From: JBBQVS01 sp038211295 | GTDB taxonomy: Bacteria; Chloroflexota; Ktedonobacteria; Ktedonobacterales; Ktedonobacteraceae | Length of the DNA stretch: 22,797 nucleotides | Direction: 5' to 3' | NCBI GenBank assembly: GCA_038211295.1 | Contig: JBBQVS010000068.1 | Location: 1 to 22,797, forward strand | Shown here: one piece after another, positions 15,740-22,797 of the stretch | How the letters are laid out: each line of letters opens with the position of its first letter | How positions within the stretch are numbered: position 1 is the stretch's first letter | Position numbers and translations under genes: made by a program | The notes under the pieces: generated by a model | Told to the model about the DNA's origin: nothing | Database searches by the model: none | The model's input: only the letters and a program-made list of their open reading frames with translations

Positions 15740-15769
15740 CTGCAAAACAAATTTCTCGTATAGTATAAT
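15740..15769 (+). promoter_or_regulatory. Promoter of the GNAT gene in a short divergent region
   Basis: CTGCAA (15740-15745) and a consensus TATAAT (15764-15769) are 18 bases apart. On the other strand the same bases read TATACT (15762-15767), which could serve the BtuF-like gene. The two divergent starts are only 91 bases apart. Confidence 0.5.
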
Positions 15770-15813
15770 CTATGTTGACCATAATAGAGAGCTATTACAA
15801 AGGAGGGCGACCC

Positions 15814-16674
15814 GTGTTCATCACAACGTATCAGCACGCACGCGCGTTTCTCGACAGGGCGCAACTCACCCTGCAACAGCATATCATCGCGAACAGCCTG
15901 TTGCTCGGTGTCTCAACCCGCCTACTCACGATGCCTCAGCCTGTGTTACCGCAACCATATCTTGCCACCGTCGAAGACGCAAACGGGTTGCTTGTCGCGG
16001 CATGTATGACTCCGCCGTACAACATCATTGTGTGGGCGAGCGAGACCGCCAGCGACGCCGCCCTCGCGCTTGTGGTGGAGAGTCTCGCGTCCTCTGCGTG
16101 GCATGTCGTCGGTGTGGTTGGGCAAGCCTCCGTCTCGCAACGTTTCGCGACACAATGGCAACGGGGAACGGGGCAGAAGGTTCACACTGGTGTACGGCAA
16201 CGGCTCTTTGAATTGGCAAAAGTCGTTCCGCCCAGACCCGCCCCTGGTCGCTTGCGACTCGCGACAGAGAACGATATAGAGCTTGTGGGACAGTGGATTG
16301 CGGCATTCTATAAAGAGGCGATGGAGAACGTGAACACGCCACCAGATACCCGACAGGTCGCGGCAACGCGTATCCGTCGGAAAGAGATACGCGTATGGGA
16401 ATTGCCTGATGGCAGCGTTGTAGCAATGGCAGGCACGTCGCGTCCAATTGGCGAAAATAGCACCATCACGGTTGCCCTCGTGTATACGCCACCCGTGTAT
16501 CGCGGCAAGGGCTATGCCTCCAATTGTGTCGCCGCGTTAAGCCAGCACCTGCTCGACGTGGGATGGCAGTCTTGCAACCTGTTTACCGATCTAGCGAATC
16601 CGATCTCTAATAGTATCTATCAGAAGATAGGGTACACGCCGGTGGGCGACTATAACGTCTATGATTTCGCGTAA
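15814..16674 (+). CDS. GNAT family N-acetyltransferase
   Basis: This 286-residue protein has its C-terminal half forming a GNAT domain. The acetyl-CoA loop is in VALVYTPPVYRGKGYASN (RGKGYA = RxxGxG/A), followed by LFTDLANPISNSIYQKIGY, the usual last strand-helix. The N-terminal half (about 1-140) is a diverged GNAT-like region seen in other two-part members. GNAT enzymes acetylate amines of small molecules or proteins; the substrate is unknown. The start is the GTG at 15814, because AAAGGAGGG lies 7 bases upstream. The ATG at 15772 overlaps the promoter -10 area and has no ribosome site. A 13-base gap leads to the next gene, so the two are probably cotranscribed. Confidence 0.88.
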   Translation: MFITTYQHARAFLDRAQLTLQQHIIANSLLLGVSTRLLTMPQPVLPQPYLATVEDANGLLVAACMTPPYNIIVWASETASDAALALVVESLASSAWHVVGVVGQASVSQRFATQWQRGTGQKVHTGVRQRLFELAKVVPPRPAPGRLRLATENDIELVGQWIAAFYKEAMENVNTPPDTRQVAATRIRRKEIRVWELPDGSVVAMAGTSRPIGENSTITVALVYTPPVYRGKGYASNCVAALSQHLLDVGWQSCNLFTDLANPISNSIYQKIGYTPVGDYNVYDFA

Positions 16675-16687
16675 CGTGAGGTTCTAC

Positions 16688-16981
16688 ATGAAAAAAACGG
16701 TTGAGTACACCGACGATGGCCGCTACATCATCGTCAATGGGCAGCACTGGCGCACGTCAGACCCGCGTCTGGACGAGCCAACACGCCAAAAGCTCGTCAA
16801 CGCCCTGATGCAGGCGCGGCGCGACATTGTACAGGCCCACCGCACGGACGACAAAGCTTTGGAAACCGACGCTCGCCACCGCGTCCATCGCGCCAAAGTC
16901 GCCCTCGGCGAACGCGGCACCCCCTGGTGGGAACGACCTGTACCGGGCGTCGACCCGGCGGACGAGTCGCCCGAAACATAA
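16688..16981 (+). CDS. Small conserved protein of unknown function
   Basis: This 97-residue soluble protein opens with a beta-like segment (KKTVEYTDDGRYIIVNGQHW) followed by two charged helices rich in Arg, Ala and Asp. It then has HRAKVALGERGTPWWERP, a motif I recall from small actinobacterial and Chloroflexota proteins often labelled, without support, as 'biopolymer transporter Tol'. There is no membrane segment, so a transport role looks wrong. The start at 16688 is set by GTGAGG 6 bases upstream and a 13-base distance from the GNAT stop, which suggests that the two genes work or are at least expressed together. Confidence 0.75.
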   Translation: MKKTVEYTDDGRYIIVNGQHWRTSDPRLDEPTRQKLVNALMQARRDIVQAHRTDDKALETDARHRVHRAKVALGERGTPWWERPVPGVDPADESPET

Positions 16982-17016
16982 CAGAAAATACAATGGGAAA
17001 GTATAGCGTGGGACGG

Positions 17017-17283
17017 TGGGCATGACGCGGGTAGGTGAGCAATGACGTGGGACGGTGAGCATGACATGGGCAGGCGAGCATGGCGGGGGTATGTGAGAAT
17101 GACAGGGGAAGGTGAGCATGATGTGGGCAGGTGAGCATGACAGGGGAAGGTGAGAATGACAGGGGAAGGTGAGAATGACAGGGGAAGGTGAGCATGAGGT
17201 GGGCAGGTGAGCATGACAGGGGATGGTGAGTATGGCGGGGGTATGTGAGAATGACAGGGGAAGGTGAGCATGGCGCGGGCAAG
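17017..17283. repeat. 19-bp minisatellite array, about 14 copies
   Basis: Tandem units follow the consensus TGAGCATGACAGGGGAAGG. They run head to tail from 17017 to 17283, and one copy has an extra base (17036-17055). Variants fall into types (GACAGGGGAAGG, GATGTGGGCAGG, GGCGGGGGTATG), and blocks of these types recur, suggesting higher-order duplication. The strand is strongly G-rich. The last unit runs straight into the REP-like hairpin at 17271. The period is not a multiple of three; long minus-strand reading frames here come from the lack of stops in the repeat. Downstream, 17353-17513 holds only the leader of the protease gene. Confidence 0.92.
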
Positions 17284-17352
17284 CCGCGCCACTACTATAC
17301 GACGGGGTTCGCCACTTCGTGGCTCATCATGGCGCGGGCAAGCCGCGCCATG
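17271..17352. repeat. Three-hairpin REP-like module
   Basis: The first hairpin is TGGCGCGG-GCAAG-CCGCGCCA (17271-17291). It is followed by CTACTATAC, a small inner hairpin GCCAC-TTC-GTGGC (17311-17323), and a second copy of the first hairpin with arms extended to CATGGCGCGG/CCGCGCCATG (17328-17352). The hairpin-spacer-inner hairpin-hairpin order is the same as at 21965-22061, though the stem sequences have changed in a compensating way. Confidence 0.8.
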
Positions 17353-17513
17353 CCCTCGCGCTTGCCCCTTTGCCCCCTTCTGTGGCAAAATGTATGCACA
17401 TCTTTCTGAGACGGATTTTCCTATAGCCTGAGTAAAGTAAATACGCAGGTTCTATAGGGTCACATGCCGCTTGACGTTCTTATTACCTCATCCTTACGAA
17501 GGAGCTTTCATTC

Positions 17514-20500
17514 ATGGCAACGCAAGGCTATATACGCTTTCCACATATTTCGCGGGATCGCATCGTGTTTGTGTCCGAAGACGACCTCTGGCTCGTGTCC
17601 ACCGAGGGCGGACGAGCCGAACGCCTGACGAGCGGTGTTGGTGAGGCGACATGTCCGTACTTCTCGCCTGATGGCGAACTGCTGGCGTTCGTCGGACGCG
17701 AGGAGGGGCCGAGTGAGGTCTATGTCATGCCCGCCCTCGGTGGCCCCGCGCGACGCCTGACCTTTCATGGCAGCAGTTGCCGCGTGCTTGGGTGGTCGCC
17801 AATCGGCGACGAGATTTTGTATGCCAGCAACGCGGGCCAATTCTCCTCACGCTACTCGACACTGTACGCCGTGCAGCCAACGGGCAGCCTGCCGCGCCAG
17901 TTGCCATACGGCGTAGCGAATGCGATTTCGTATAGCCTCAGTAGTAATGGTCTGGTGTTGGGCCGCAACACGAACGAACTGGCCCACTGGAAACGCTATC
18001 GCGGCGGAACCGCTGGACATCTCTGGTGCGATGAGGCGGGAAGTGGCACCTTTGAACGGCTCTCCATGCTCAGCGGCAATGTCGCTAACCCGTGCTGGGT
18101 GGGCGAGCGCATCTATTTCCTCTCCGATCAGGACGGTATCGGCAACATTTACTCTTGCACGCCGCGCGGGGAGGACGTCCGCCAGCACACGCGGCAACAG
18201 GATTTTTATGCCCGCCACCTTTCCAGCGACGGGGAACGCCTCGTGTTTCACGCTGGCGCGGAACTCTACCTCTTCGACCCGCGCACAGACCAGACACAGC
18301 ACATCGCCATCTCCCTGCCCAGCGTGCGGACACAGCGCAACCGCAAATTTGTTTCCGCGAGTACCTATCTCGACTCGTATGCCCTGCATCCCAGAGGCTA
18401 TCAAGTCGCCATGACCACGCGTGGCAAAGCCTTTACAATGGGCAACTGGGACGGGTCGGTAGTTCAGCATGGCGAAGCGGACGGTGTGCGCTACCGTTTC
18501 CTCGAATGGCTCAATGATGGCAAACGCTGTGTCGCCGTCAGTGACGCGACGGGCCGCGAGACGCTCGTCGTCTTCAATCCAGAAGAGGCGGCGGAACCGG
18601 AAGTATTGACTGAGCTTGACCTTGGGCGCGTCGTCGAGCTAGTCGTGTCGCCAACGCATGATATCGTCGCCCTCACCAACCATCGGAACGAACTGCTCGT
18701 TGTCGGGCTTGAAACAGGAAACGCTAAAGTCATCGAACGGAGCGATTTCAACCGCATCAACGGCGTCGCGTGGTCGCCAGATGGTCGCTGGCTTGCCTAT
18801 GGCTTCCCTATTTCATCACAGAAGACGGCGATCAAACTGTGCGACCTGGAAAGCGGCGGCACCTATCAGGCAACGGAGCCGATACTGGCGGATAGCCGAC
18901 CCTCGTTTGACCCGGAAGGCAAGTATCTCTACTTCCTCGGTCAACGCATCTTCAATCCCGTCAGCGACATGCTGCAATTTGCCCTCAATTTCCCGCGCGG
19001 CACCAAACCGTATGCGCTCCTGCTCCAACGTGACACGCGCTCACCCTTTATCGCTGAACCGAAAGACCCCGATGAGAAAGACAGGAAGGCCGAAGATGAG
19101 AGCGAAACAGGGGCCGATTCCGCTTCTGAAAGCGACGAGAAAGACAAAGATGAGAAAGAGAAGGACGCGAAAAAGGTAGCGCCAACCGTCATTGATCTGG
19201 AAGGCATCAGCGAGCGCGTTTTGCCCTTTCCCGTAGCTGAGGGACGCTATTATGCAGTGCTTGGCCTCAAGGGGAAGGCGTTGTTCTTCTGGTATCCCCT
19301 CACGGGCGAGATGGATAATGATGAAGACGAGTTGCCCAAAGCGGGTGGCAATGTCGATTGTTACACATTCGAGAAATACAAGGCCGAACGCATCCTTTCC
19401 GGCGTGAACGGTCTGGAACTCTCGCGTGACAACAAAACGCTGCTCTATCGTTCCGCGCGGCGGCTTCGTGTCGTCAAAGCTGGCGAGAAGCCGCCCAAGA
19501 CGGAGGATGAGAAGTCCGCGAGCCGTGAGAATGGATGGCTCGATCTGGGACGCGTCAAGGTATCGGTACAGCCGTCGGCGGAGTGGAGGCAGATGTTCGC
19601 GGAAGCGTGGCGACTGCAACGTGAGCAATTCTGGTCTGCCGACATGCTGGGCATCGACTGGGACGCGATCTACGCGCAATATTCTCCACTGGTCGAGCGT
19701 GTTAGCTCGCGTGCGGAACTCTCCGACCTGCTGTGGGAGATGCAGGGCGAACTTGGGACGTCGCACGCCTACGAAATGGGCGGCGAATATCGGCGCGGCC
19801 CCCAGTATCGGCAGGGCTTCCTCGGTGTCGATTGGACGTATGACGCCGCGACTGACCGCTACCGTATCGCGCGTATCGTCAAGGGCGATCCCTCCGACGC
19901 GAAAGCCACATCGCCTCTGACCAGTCCCGGCCTGAACGTTGTCGTCGGGGACGCCGTGCTGGCGATCAACGGGCAGCGTGTGAGTGCCACGCGTCATCCG
20001 CAAGAACTGCTGGTCAATCAGGCAGGCAACGAGGTACAACTGACAATTGAAGAAGCCGCGAGCGGGAAAAGGCGTTCCCTGACCGTCGAGGCTCTGGACG
20101 ACGAACGTCCGGCCCGCTATCGCGAGTGGGTGGAGCAGAACCGCCGCCTGGTGCATACTGCTTCAAAGGGACTCGTCGGCTACGTCCACATCCCCAATAT
20201 GGTCGCGAGCGGCTACGCGGAATTTCATAGAAGCTATCTCGCGGAATACGATTATCCCGCGCTGCTGATTGATGTGCGTTGGAATGGTGGCGGCAACGTC
20301 TCTGGCCTGTTGCTGGAAAAGCTCGCACGCAGGCGCGTGGGCTATGACTTCGCGCGTTGGAGCCAGCCCAACCCTTACCCGCAAGAGTCGCCACGCGGCC
20401 CCATGGTCGCGCTGACCGACGAACACGCCGGCTCCGATGGCGACATCTTTTGTCATAGCTTCAAGCTTATGGGTCTGGGGCCACTCATCGGCAAGCGCAC

Positions 20501-20780
20501 ATGGGGCGGCGTCGTGGGCTACTTTGCCCGCTACAAGCTCGTAGACAACACGGTGACGACGCAACCCGAATTCTCTTTCTGGTTCAAGGACGTGGAGTGG
20601 AATGTCGAAAACTACGGGACCGACCCCGATATCGACATCGATATCGCCCCGCACGACTTCGCCAACAACCTCGATCCCCAGCTAGACCGCGCCATCGCCG
20701 AGGCCACACGTCTCATCGAGGAACGCCCCGCCCTCGCCCCCACCACGGGACAACGCCCTCGTCTGGGACGCAGGATGTAA
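17514..20780 (+). CDS. Tricorn protease homologue (S41 family)
   Basis: This 1088-residue cytosolic peptidase is close in size to archaeal tricorn (about 1070). In order: an N-terminal six-bladed propeller of WD/TolB-like repeats (SPDGELLAFVG and similar), a second propeller (about 310-680), a PDZ domain (about 760-860) and the peptidase core. By comparison with the known tetrad Ser745, His746, Ser965, Glu1023, the matching residues here are Ser750-His751 (GTSHAYE), Ser974 (AGSDGDIF) and Glu1032 (WNVENYGTDPD), all present. It should trim short peptides made by upstream proteases. Odd: a highly charged Asp/Glu/Lys linker of about 40 residues (near 515-560) breaks the second propeller. Ribosome site AAGGAG lies 9 bases before the ATG. 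No interacting-factor aminopeptidase gene is adjacent. Confidence 0.95.
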   Translation: MATQGYIRFPHISRDRIVFVSEDDLWLVSTEGGRAERLTSGVGEATCPYFSPDGELLAFVGREEGPSEVYVMPALGGPARRLTFHGSSCRVLGWSPIGDEILYASNAGQFSSRYSTLYAVQPTGSLPRQLPYGVANAISYSLSSNGLVLGRNTNELAHWKRYRGGTAGHLWCDEAGSGTFERLSMLSGNVANPCWVGERIYFLSDQDGIGNIYSCTPRGEDVRQHTRQQDFYARHLSSDGERLVFHAGAELYLFDPRTDQTQHIAISLPSVRTQRNRKFVSASTYLDSYALHPRGYQVAMTTRGKAFTMGNWDGSVVQHGEADGVRYRFLEWLNDGKRCVAVSDATGRETLVVFNPEEAAEPEVLTELDLGRVVELVVSPTHDIVALTNHRNELLVVGLETGNAKVIERSDFNRINGVAWSPDGRWLAYGFPISSQKTAIKLCDLESGGTYQATEPILADSRPSFDPEGKYLYFLGQRIFNPVSDMLQFALNFPRGTKPYALLLQRDTRSPFIAEPKDPDEKDRKAEDESETGADSASESDEKDKDEKEKDAKKVAPTVIDLEGISERVLPFPVAEGRYYAVLGLKGKALFFWYPLTGEMDNDEDELPKAGGNVDCYTFEKYKAERILSGVNGLELSRDNKTLLYRSARRLRVVKAGEKPPKTEDEKSASRENGWLDLGRVKVSVQPSAEWRQMFAEAWRLQREQFWSADMLGIDWDAIYAQYSPLVERVSSRAELSDLLWEMQGELGTSHAYEMGGEYRRGPQYRQGFLGVDWTYDAATDRYRIARIVKGDPSDAKATSPLTSPGLNVVVGDAVLAINGQRVSATRHPQELLVNQAGNEVQLTIEEAASGKRRSLTVEALDDERPARYREWVEQNRRLVHTASKGLVGYVHIPNMVASGYAEFHRSYLAEYDYPALLIDVRWNGGGNVSGLLLEKLARRRVGYDFARWSQPNPYPQESPRGPMVALTDEHAGSDGDIFCHSFKLMGLGPLIGKRTWGGVVGYFARYKLVDNTVTTQPEFSFWFKDVEWNVENYGTDPDIDIDIAPHDFANNLDPQLDRAIAEATRLIEERPALAPTTGQRPRLGRRM

Positions 20781-20790
20781 ATAACTTTTT

Positions 20791-20900
20791 AAGTAAGTGC
20801 AAATCACACAATTATACATGTTATATAATCGGTATCTAGTACCCTCTCCGTATAGGTAAAAGCAAAAAAGAGCATGTAGTTGTGTGATTTGTGCTTACTT
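20791..20900. repeat. 110-bp MITE-like element with about 30-bp inverted termini
   Basis: AAGTAAGTGCAAATCACACA at the left end (20791) is matched in inverted order at the right end (20880-20900, two mismatches). The match continues inward with a 2-base gap (ATACATG against CATGTA). About 50 bases between the arms contain a small GGTA/TACC dyad and no coding frame. It lies 11 bases after the protease stop. No clear target duplication is seen. It could be a non-autonomous element or a large terminator-like hairpin. Confidence 0.6.
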
Positions 20901-21511
20901 AGAGAAGCCACTGATACTCAGTATATATGGAACAAAGCAAATTGTTTTTGTCTGAAAGCTAATAAGTGAGTGCCTCGTCCTATGCATACATTATAATTAC
21001 TTTATATAATAAATGTTGTATTGTACATAATTTTTTAGATACAATACAAAGACTTGACTTTTGGTAAAATATATGTTGTATATTCTTTGTTACTAGAAGT
21101 ATGTTAGTCGCCACTCATGATGCAAAAAGTGTGTAGCCATTACATATATCTAACACTCTTTTCTCTTCCATATCCTGTTTTTCTTCGTTTCTAAGTCTAG
21201 GTAATCATAAACTTTTTGAGAGGAAGGTTTAGTTGCTGCTATGTGGAAAGGAGATTTGGTTGTTTTTGATATGAGGTGAACACGAGTGTTCTATTCAAGA
21301 TAATGTTGGCTTCTGTATGAAACGCCCTGTAGTAGTTGTAGAAGTAACTAGTTAAAAAAAGTGCCTGTTAAGAGAAATTTCAGAGACGCAGTTGCCCTTG
21401 ATAGGCATTTGAAGTAGTATGTTATTCTCATGTAGGGCAATCAAATTAAATAGACAACTCGTTCACTTAAAATGTAACAGTAAGTGTTGTGAGTAGAGCA
21501 GGAGACGCGAT
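20901..21511. other. AT-rich intergenic region without recognisable genes
   Basis: About 600 bases, much richer in A/T than the flanking genes, with stops in all frames. A 10-bp hairpin TTGTATTGTA/TACAATACAA (21016-21049) stands directly before a promoter-like pair (listed separately). A short dyad GAACAC-GA-GTGTTC is at 21278-21291. No remnant of a known gene is seen. It may hold an untranslated RNA, regulatory leader or decayed DNA. Confidence 0.5.
21054..21084 (+). promoter_or_regulatory. Candidate promoter 430 bases upstream of the next gene
   Basis: TTGACT (21054-21059) and TATATT (21079-21084) are 19 bases apart, just after a 10-bp inverted repeat that could be an operator. No coding region starts nearby, so it would make a long leader or a small RNA. 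Confidence 0.35.
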
Positions 21512-21967
21512 ATGGAACGCGTGCGTATTCAGATTGGGCCTACAACGATCAAACAATATGGGAGATTTCATCTTAAAAACCATGATGTCTATAGAGGAGA
21601 TCAGGCAATACCCTCATTCCGTTATTGGATCAAATTGGAAAATGGAACCGAGAGTGAAGAGGACGTTGGTTTGATATTGATGAAGGATAGTACATTTCCA
21701 CGCTTCATAAACCATGTTTTGGGATGGCTCCATCAACAATATCTCAACATGTATGCACTTCAACAAATATTAGAGAATACCTTGAATAGCGGAGAAGTGG
21801 AAGACGAAGCAAGGGAAGAAGACATACAGATTCAGCAATATCATCTGAAAGAGAAGCAAATGCAATATGAACGTATTGTGCGAGCTTTGTATGAGATTGC
21901 CCCCGATGCTCAACTCGATGAAACTCTATCTGTAGCACTTCGAGAACGTGGGCAAGAGGGTGCATGA
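21512..21967 (+). CDS. Hypothetical 151-residue soluble protein
   Basis: The function is not recognised. The N-terminal 60 residues look like beta strands (MERVRIQIGPTTIKQYGRFH, RYWIKLENGTESEEDVGLIL). A helical middle follows (FPRFINHVLGWLHQQYLNMYA), then a charged coiled-coil-like helix rich in Glu/Gln (about 90-125). There is no membrane segment or signal peptide. The ATG at 21512 has AGGAGA 7-8 bases upstream, so translation is credible. The stop codon TGA is also the first three bases of the REP-like hairpin at 21965, so the repeat supplies the gene's end. The convergent neighbour is a type ISP restriction enzyme; a functional link is not shown. Confidence 0.72.
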   Translation: MERVRIQIGPTTIKQYGRFHLKNHDVYRGDQAIPSFRYWIKLENGTESEEDVGLILMKDSTFPRFINHVLGWLHQQYLNMYALQQILENTLNSGEVEDEAREEDIQIQQYHLKEKQMQYERIVRALYEIAPDAQLDETLSVALRERGQEGA

Positions 21968-22061
21968 CGGGTGCAAGCCCCGTCACTACTATACTCCGTT
22001 CGTCACGGCATGGCTTGCCATGCGGCCCCGTATATAGTAGTGACGGGGCTTGCCCCCGCCA
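21965..22061. repeat. Composite REP-like dyad of three hairpins
   Basis: The left hairpin TGACGGG/CCCGTCA (21965-21985) is followed by CTACTATAC (to 21994). A perfect inner hairpin GCATGGC-TT-GCCATGC (22008-22023) lies in the middle. Then GTATATAGTAG (22030-22040) and a right hairpin (22041-22061) mirror the left side. The outer 30 bases on each side are inverted copies of one another, so the whole segment could extrude as one cruciform or fold as one long RNA hairpin. Confidence 0.85.
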
Positions 22062-22266
22062 TGCCACCTTACCCCTTGCCCCCTTGCCTCTCCCCTCCAA
22101 CATGCCCCCTTGCCCCCTGCCTCTCCCCTCCAACATGCCACCTTACCCCCCGTCCTCGCCCAAAACATGCCCCTTGCCCCCCGTCATGCTACTTTGCCCC
22201 TCTCGCCTCCTCGCCCCCATGCCCCCCCTCACCCCTTCTCGCCCCCCCCAACATGCCCCTGGCCCC
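22062..22266. repeat. C-rich degenerate minisatellite next to the REP-like dyad
   Basis: About 200 bases are made almost only of CCCC, TTGCCCC and ACATGCC blocks. A roughly 32-base unit (GCCTCTCCCCTCCAACATGC plus a CCTTGCCCC block) occurs twice at about 22080-22140, followed by more degenerate units. CCTTGCCCCCCGTCATGCT (near 22173) is close to the reverse complement of the 19-base unit at 17.1 kb. No gene is supported; the overlapping long frames here are composition effects. Confidence 0.75.
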
Positions 22267-22797
22267 TTACATCACGGGCCAGCCCCCGTGTTCCTCAATT
22301 GCCTCATCAATTGCTTCCATTAGCGTGATTGTCTCCGCCAACGCCGCGACCACGCGCCCGTAGTGCATCTTGTCGGCGTATGTCAGGACGCGGCCCTTGC
22401 GATCCTTGAGCCACTTGTGGCACACCTGATAGCCCCCGACATGAAACGCCCACGCGTCGGCGGGTATCCCCTCGAAATACTGCCTCTGATTGATGTACAC
22501 ACGCCCCTTCCCGTCTTCCTCTCCCTCCACATACTCTACCTTCTCTATAAGATCGTTCTTATCACTTGCATCATGCTTGACGGGAAAGCTCACTCTCGCG
22601 CTTGTGCTAAATGCCTCCATCAGGTGTAGCGCGACGAGCCGTTGACCGAGGCCACACAGTGCCACAAACAACGCGCTATCAGAGGTGAGAGGCAGGCGCG
22701 GAAAATCAATCTTGAGAAATTCGGCATAGCGGGCGCGATAGGTGGGCGCGTGGAAGACTGCGTACATGTACGCGAACACATCCTCTGGCCCGAACGT
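22267..22797 (-). CDS. Type ISP restriction-modification enzyme, C-terminal fragment (5' partial)
   Basis: The last 177 residues of a large single-chain restriction-modification protein are seen; the frame stays open to the right edge (reads T-F-G-P-E-D-V-F before AYMYAVFHAPTYR). The signature block is FLKIDFPRLPLTSD, then YINQRQYFEGIPADAWAFHV, then GGYQVCHKWLKDRKGR, ending HYGRVVAALAETITLMEAID. This matches the C-terminal specificity region of LlaBIII-like type ISP enzymes, in which nuclease, translocase, adenine methyltransferase and target recognition sit in one chain. The other domains lie outside the window, so activity cannot be judged. A related helicase/methylase fusion is the main alternative. 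The natural C-terminus is intact, ending HGGWPVM beside the C-rich repeat. Confidence 0.85.
   Translation of the reverse strand, partial: TFGPEDVFAYMYAVFHAPTYRARYAEFLKIDFPRLPLTSDSALFVALCGLGQRLVALHLMEAFSTSARVSFPVKHDASDKNDLIEKVEYVEGEEDGKGRVYINQRQYFEGIPADAWAFHVGGYQVCHKWLKDRKGRVLTYADKMHYGRVVAALAETITLMEAIDEAIEEHGGWPVM

Noticed and set aside
17017..17283. CRISPR array
   Set aside because: Units are contiguous with no unique spacers.
16723..17388. Pro/Ser/His-rich minus-strand frames of 120-221 residues
   Set aside because: They translate the 19-bp minisatellite, which lacks stops in all three minus-strand frames; no start signal and part overlaps the real gene at 16688-16981.
19041..20156. 371-residue minus-strand reading frame
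   Set aside because: Fully inside the tricorn gene on the other strand; no recognisable domain.
21241..21299. 12-codon frame ATG TGG AAA GGA ... after a purine run
   Set aside because: Too short, with a poorly spaced ribosome site; no evidence that it is translated.
21964..22363. Pro-rich plus-strand frames of 92-130 residues
   Set aside because: They arise from the hairpin repeat and C-rich minisatellite, open in several frames at once.

Overview
The window reads as an ordinary chromosomal stretch of a Gram-positive-like, multicellular or soil-type bacterium, most plausibly a Ktedonobacteria-class Chloroflexota. That placement is inferred from gene style only: a tricorn-type S41 protease, a stand-alone cobalamin-binding BtuF-like protein, an rpsP-khpA-rimM cluster, many hairpin repeats, a group II intron and a type ISP restriction enzyme. 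No rRNA, tRNA or CRISPR array was seen.

Layout. 1-770 is the 3' part of a group II intron (maturase C-terminus with HNH domain, then domains V and VI). 771-3190 holds a minus-strand MFS transporter and a plus-strand DedA membrane protein. 3192-6105 (minus) is a two-gene serine-synthesis unit: a class V aminotransferase followed by SerA. It is divergent from pyruvate kinase (6439-7899), and each side has a recognisable promoter. 8037-9698 is a GT-C membrane glycosyltransferase. It converges on a large secreted CHAP hydrolase (9763-12084, minus) that ends in seven near-identical 49-residue repeats, predicted to form a seven-bladed beta-propeller. 12512-13812 is rpsP-khpA-rimM, without the usual trmD neighbour. 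Two small unknown genes follow (13961-14206; 14433-14693, membrane). Then come a BtuF-like protein (minus), a divergent GNAT acetyltransferase and a small conserved gene. 17514-20780 is a full-length tricorn protease homologue. After an AT-rich 0.7 kb gap comes a 151-residue unknown gene. The window ends in the C-terminus of a type ISP restriction-modification enzyme (minus, cut by the window edge).

Functional links. The aminotransferase and SerA together can carry 3-phosphoglycerate to phosphoserine, and pyruvate kinase draws on the same lower-glycolysis pool. RpsP, KhpA and RimM belong to 30S biogenesis and RNA handling. The other genes look like independent units.

Beyond genes, the most striking feature is a family of hairpin repeats at about 830-890, 14730-14780, 17017-17352 and 21965-22266. 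They have a REP-like GACGGGG...CCCCGTC core, a shared CTACTATAC spacer at two loci, and an attached G/C-skewed minisatellite that occurs in opposite orientations at two loci. A separate 110 bp element with about 30 bp inverted termini lies at 20791-20900. No clearly new multi-gene system was found. The CHAP-propeller protein and the composite repeat family are the best candidates for follow-up.
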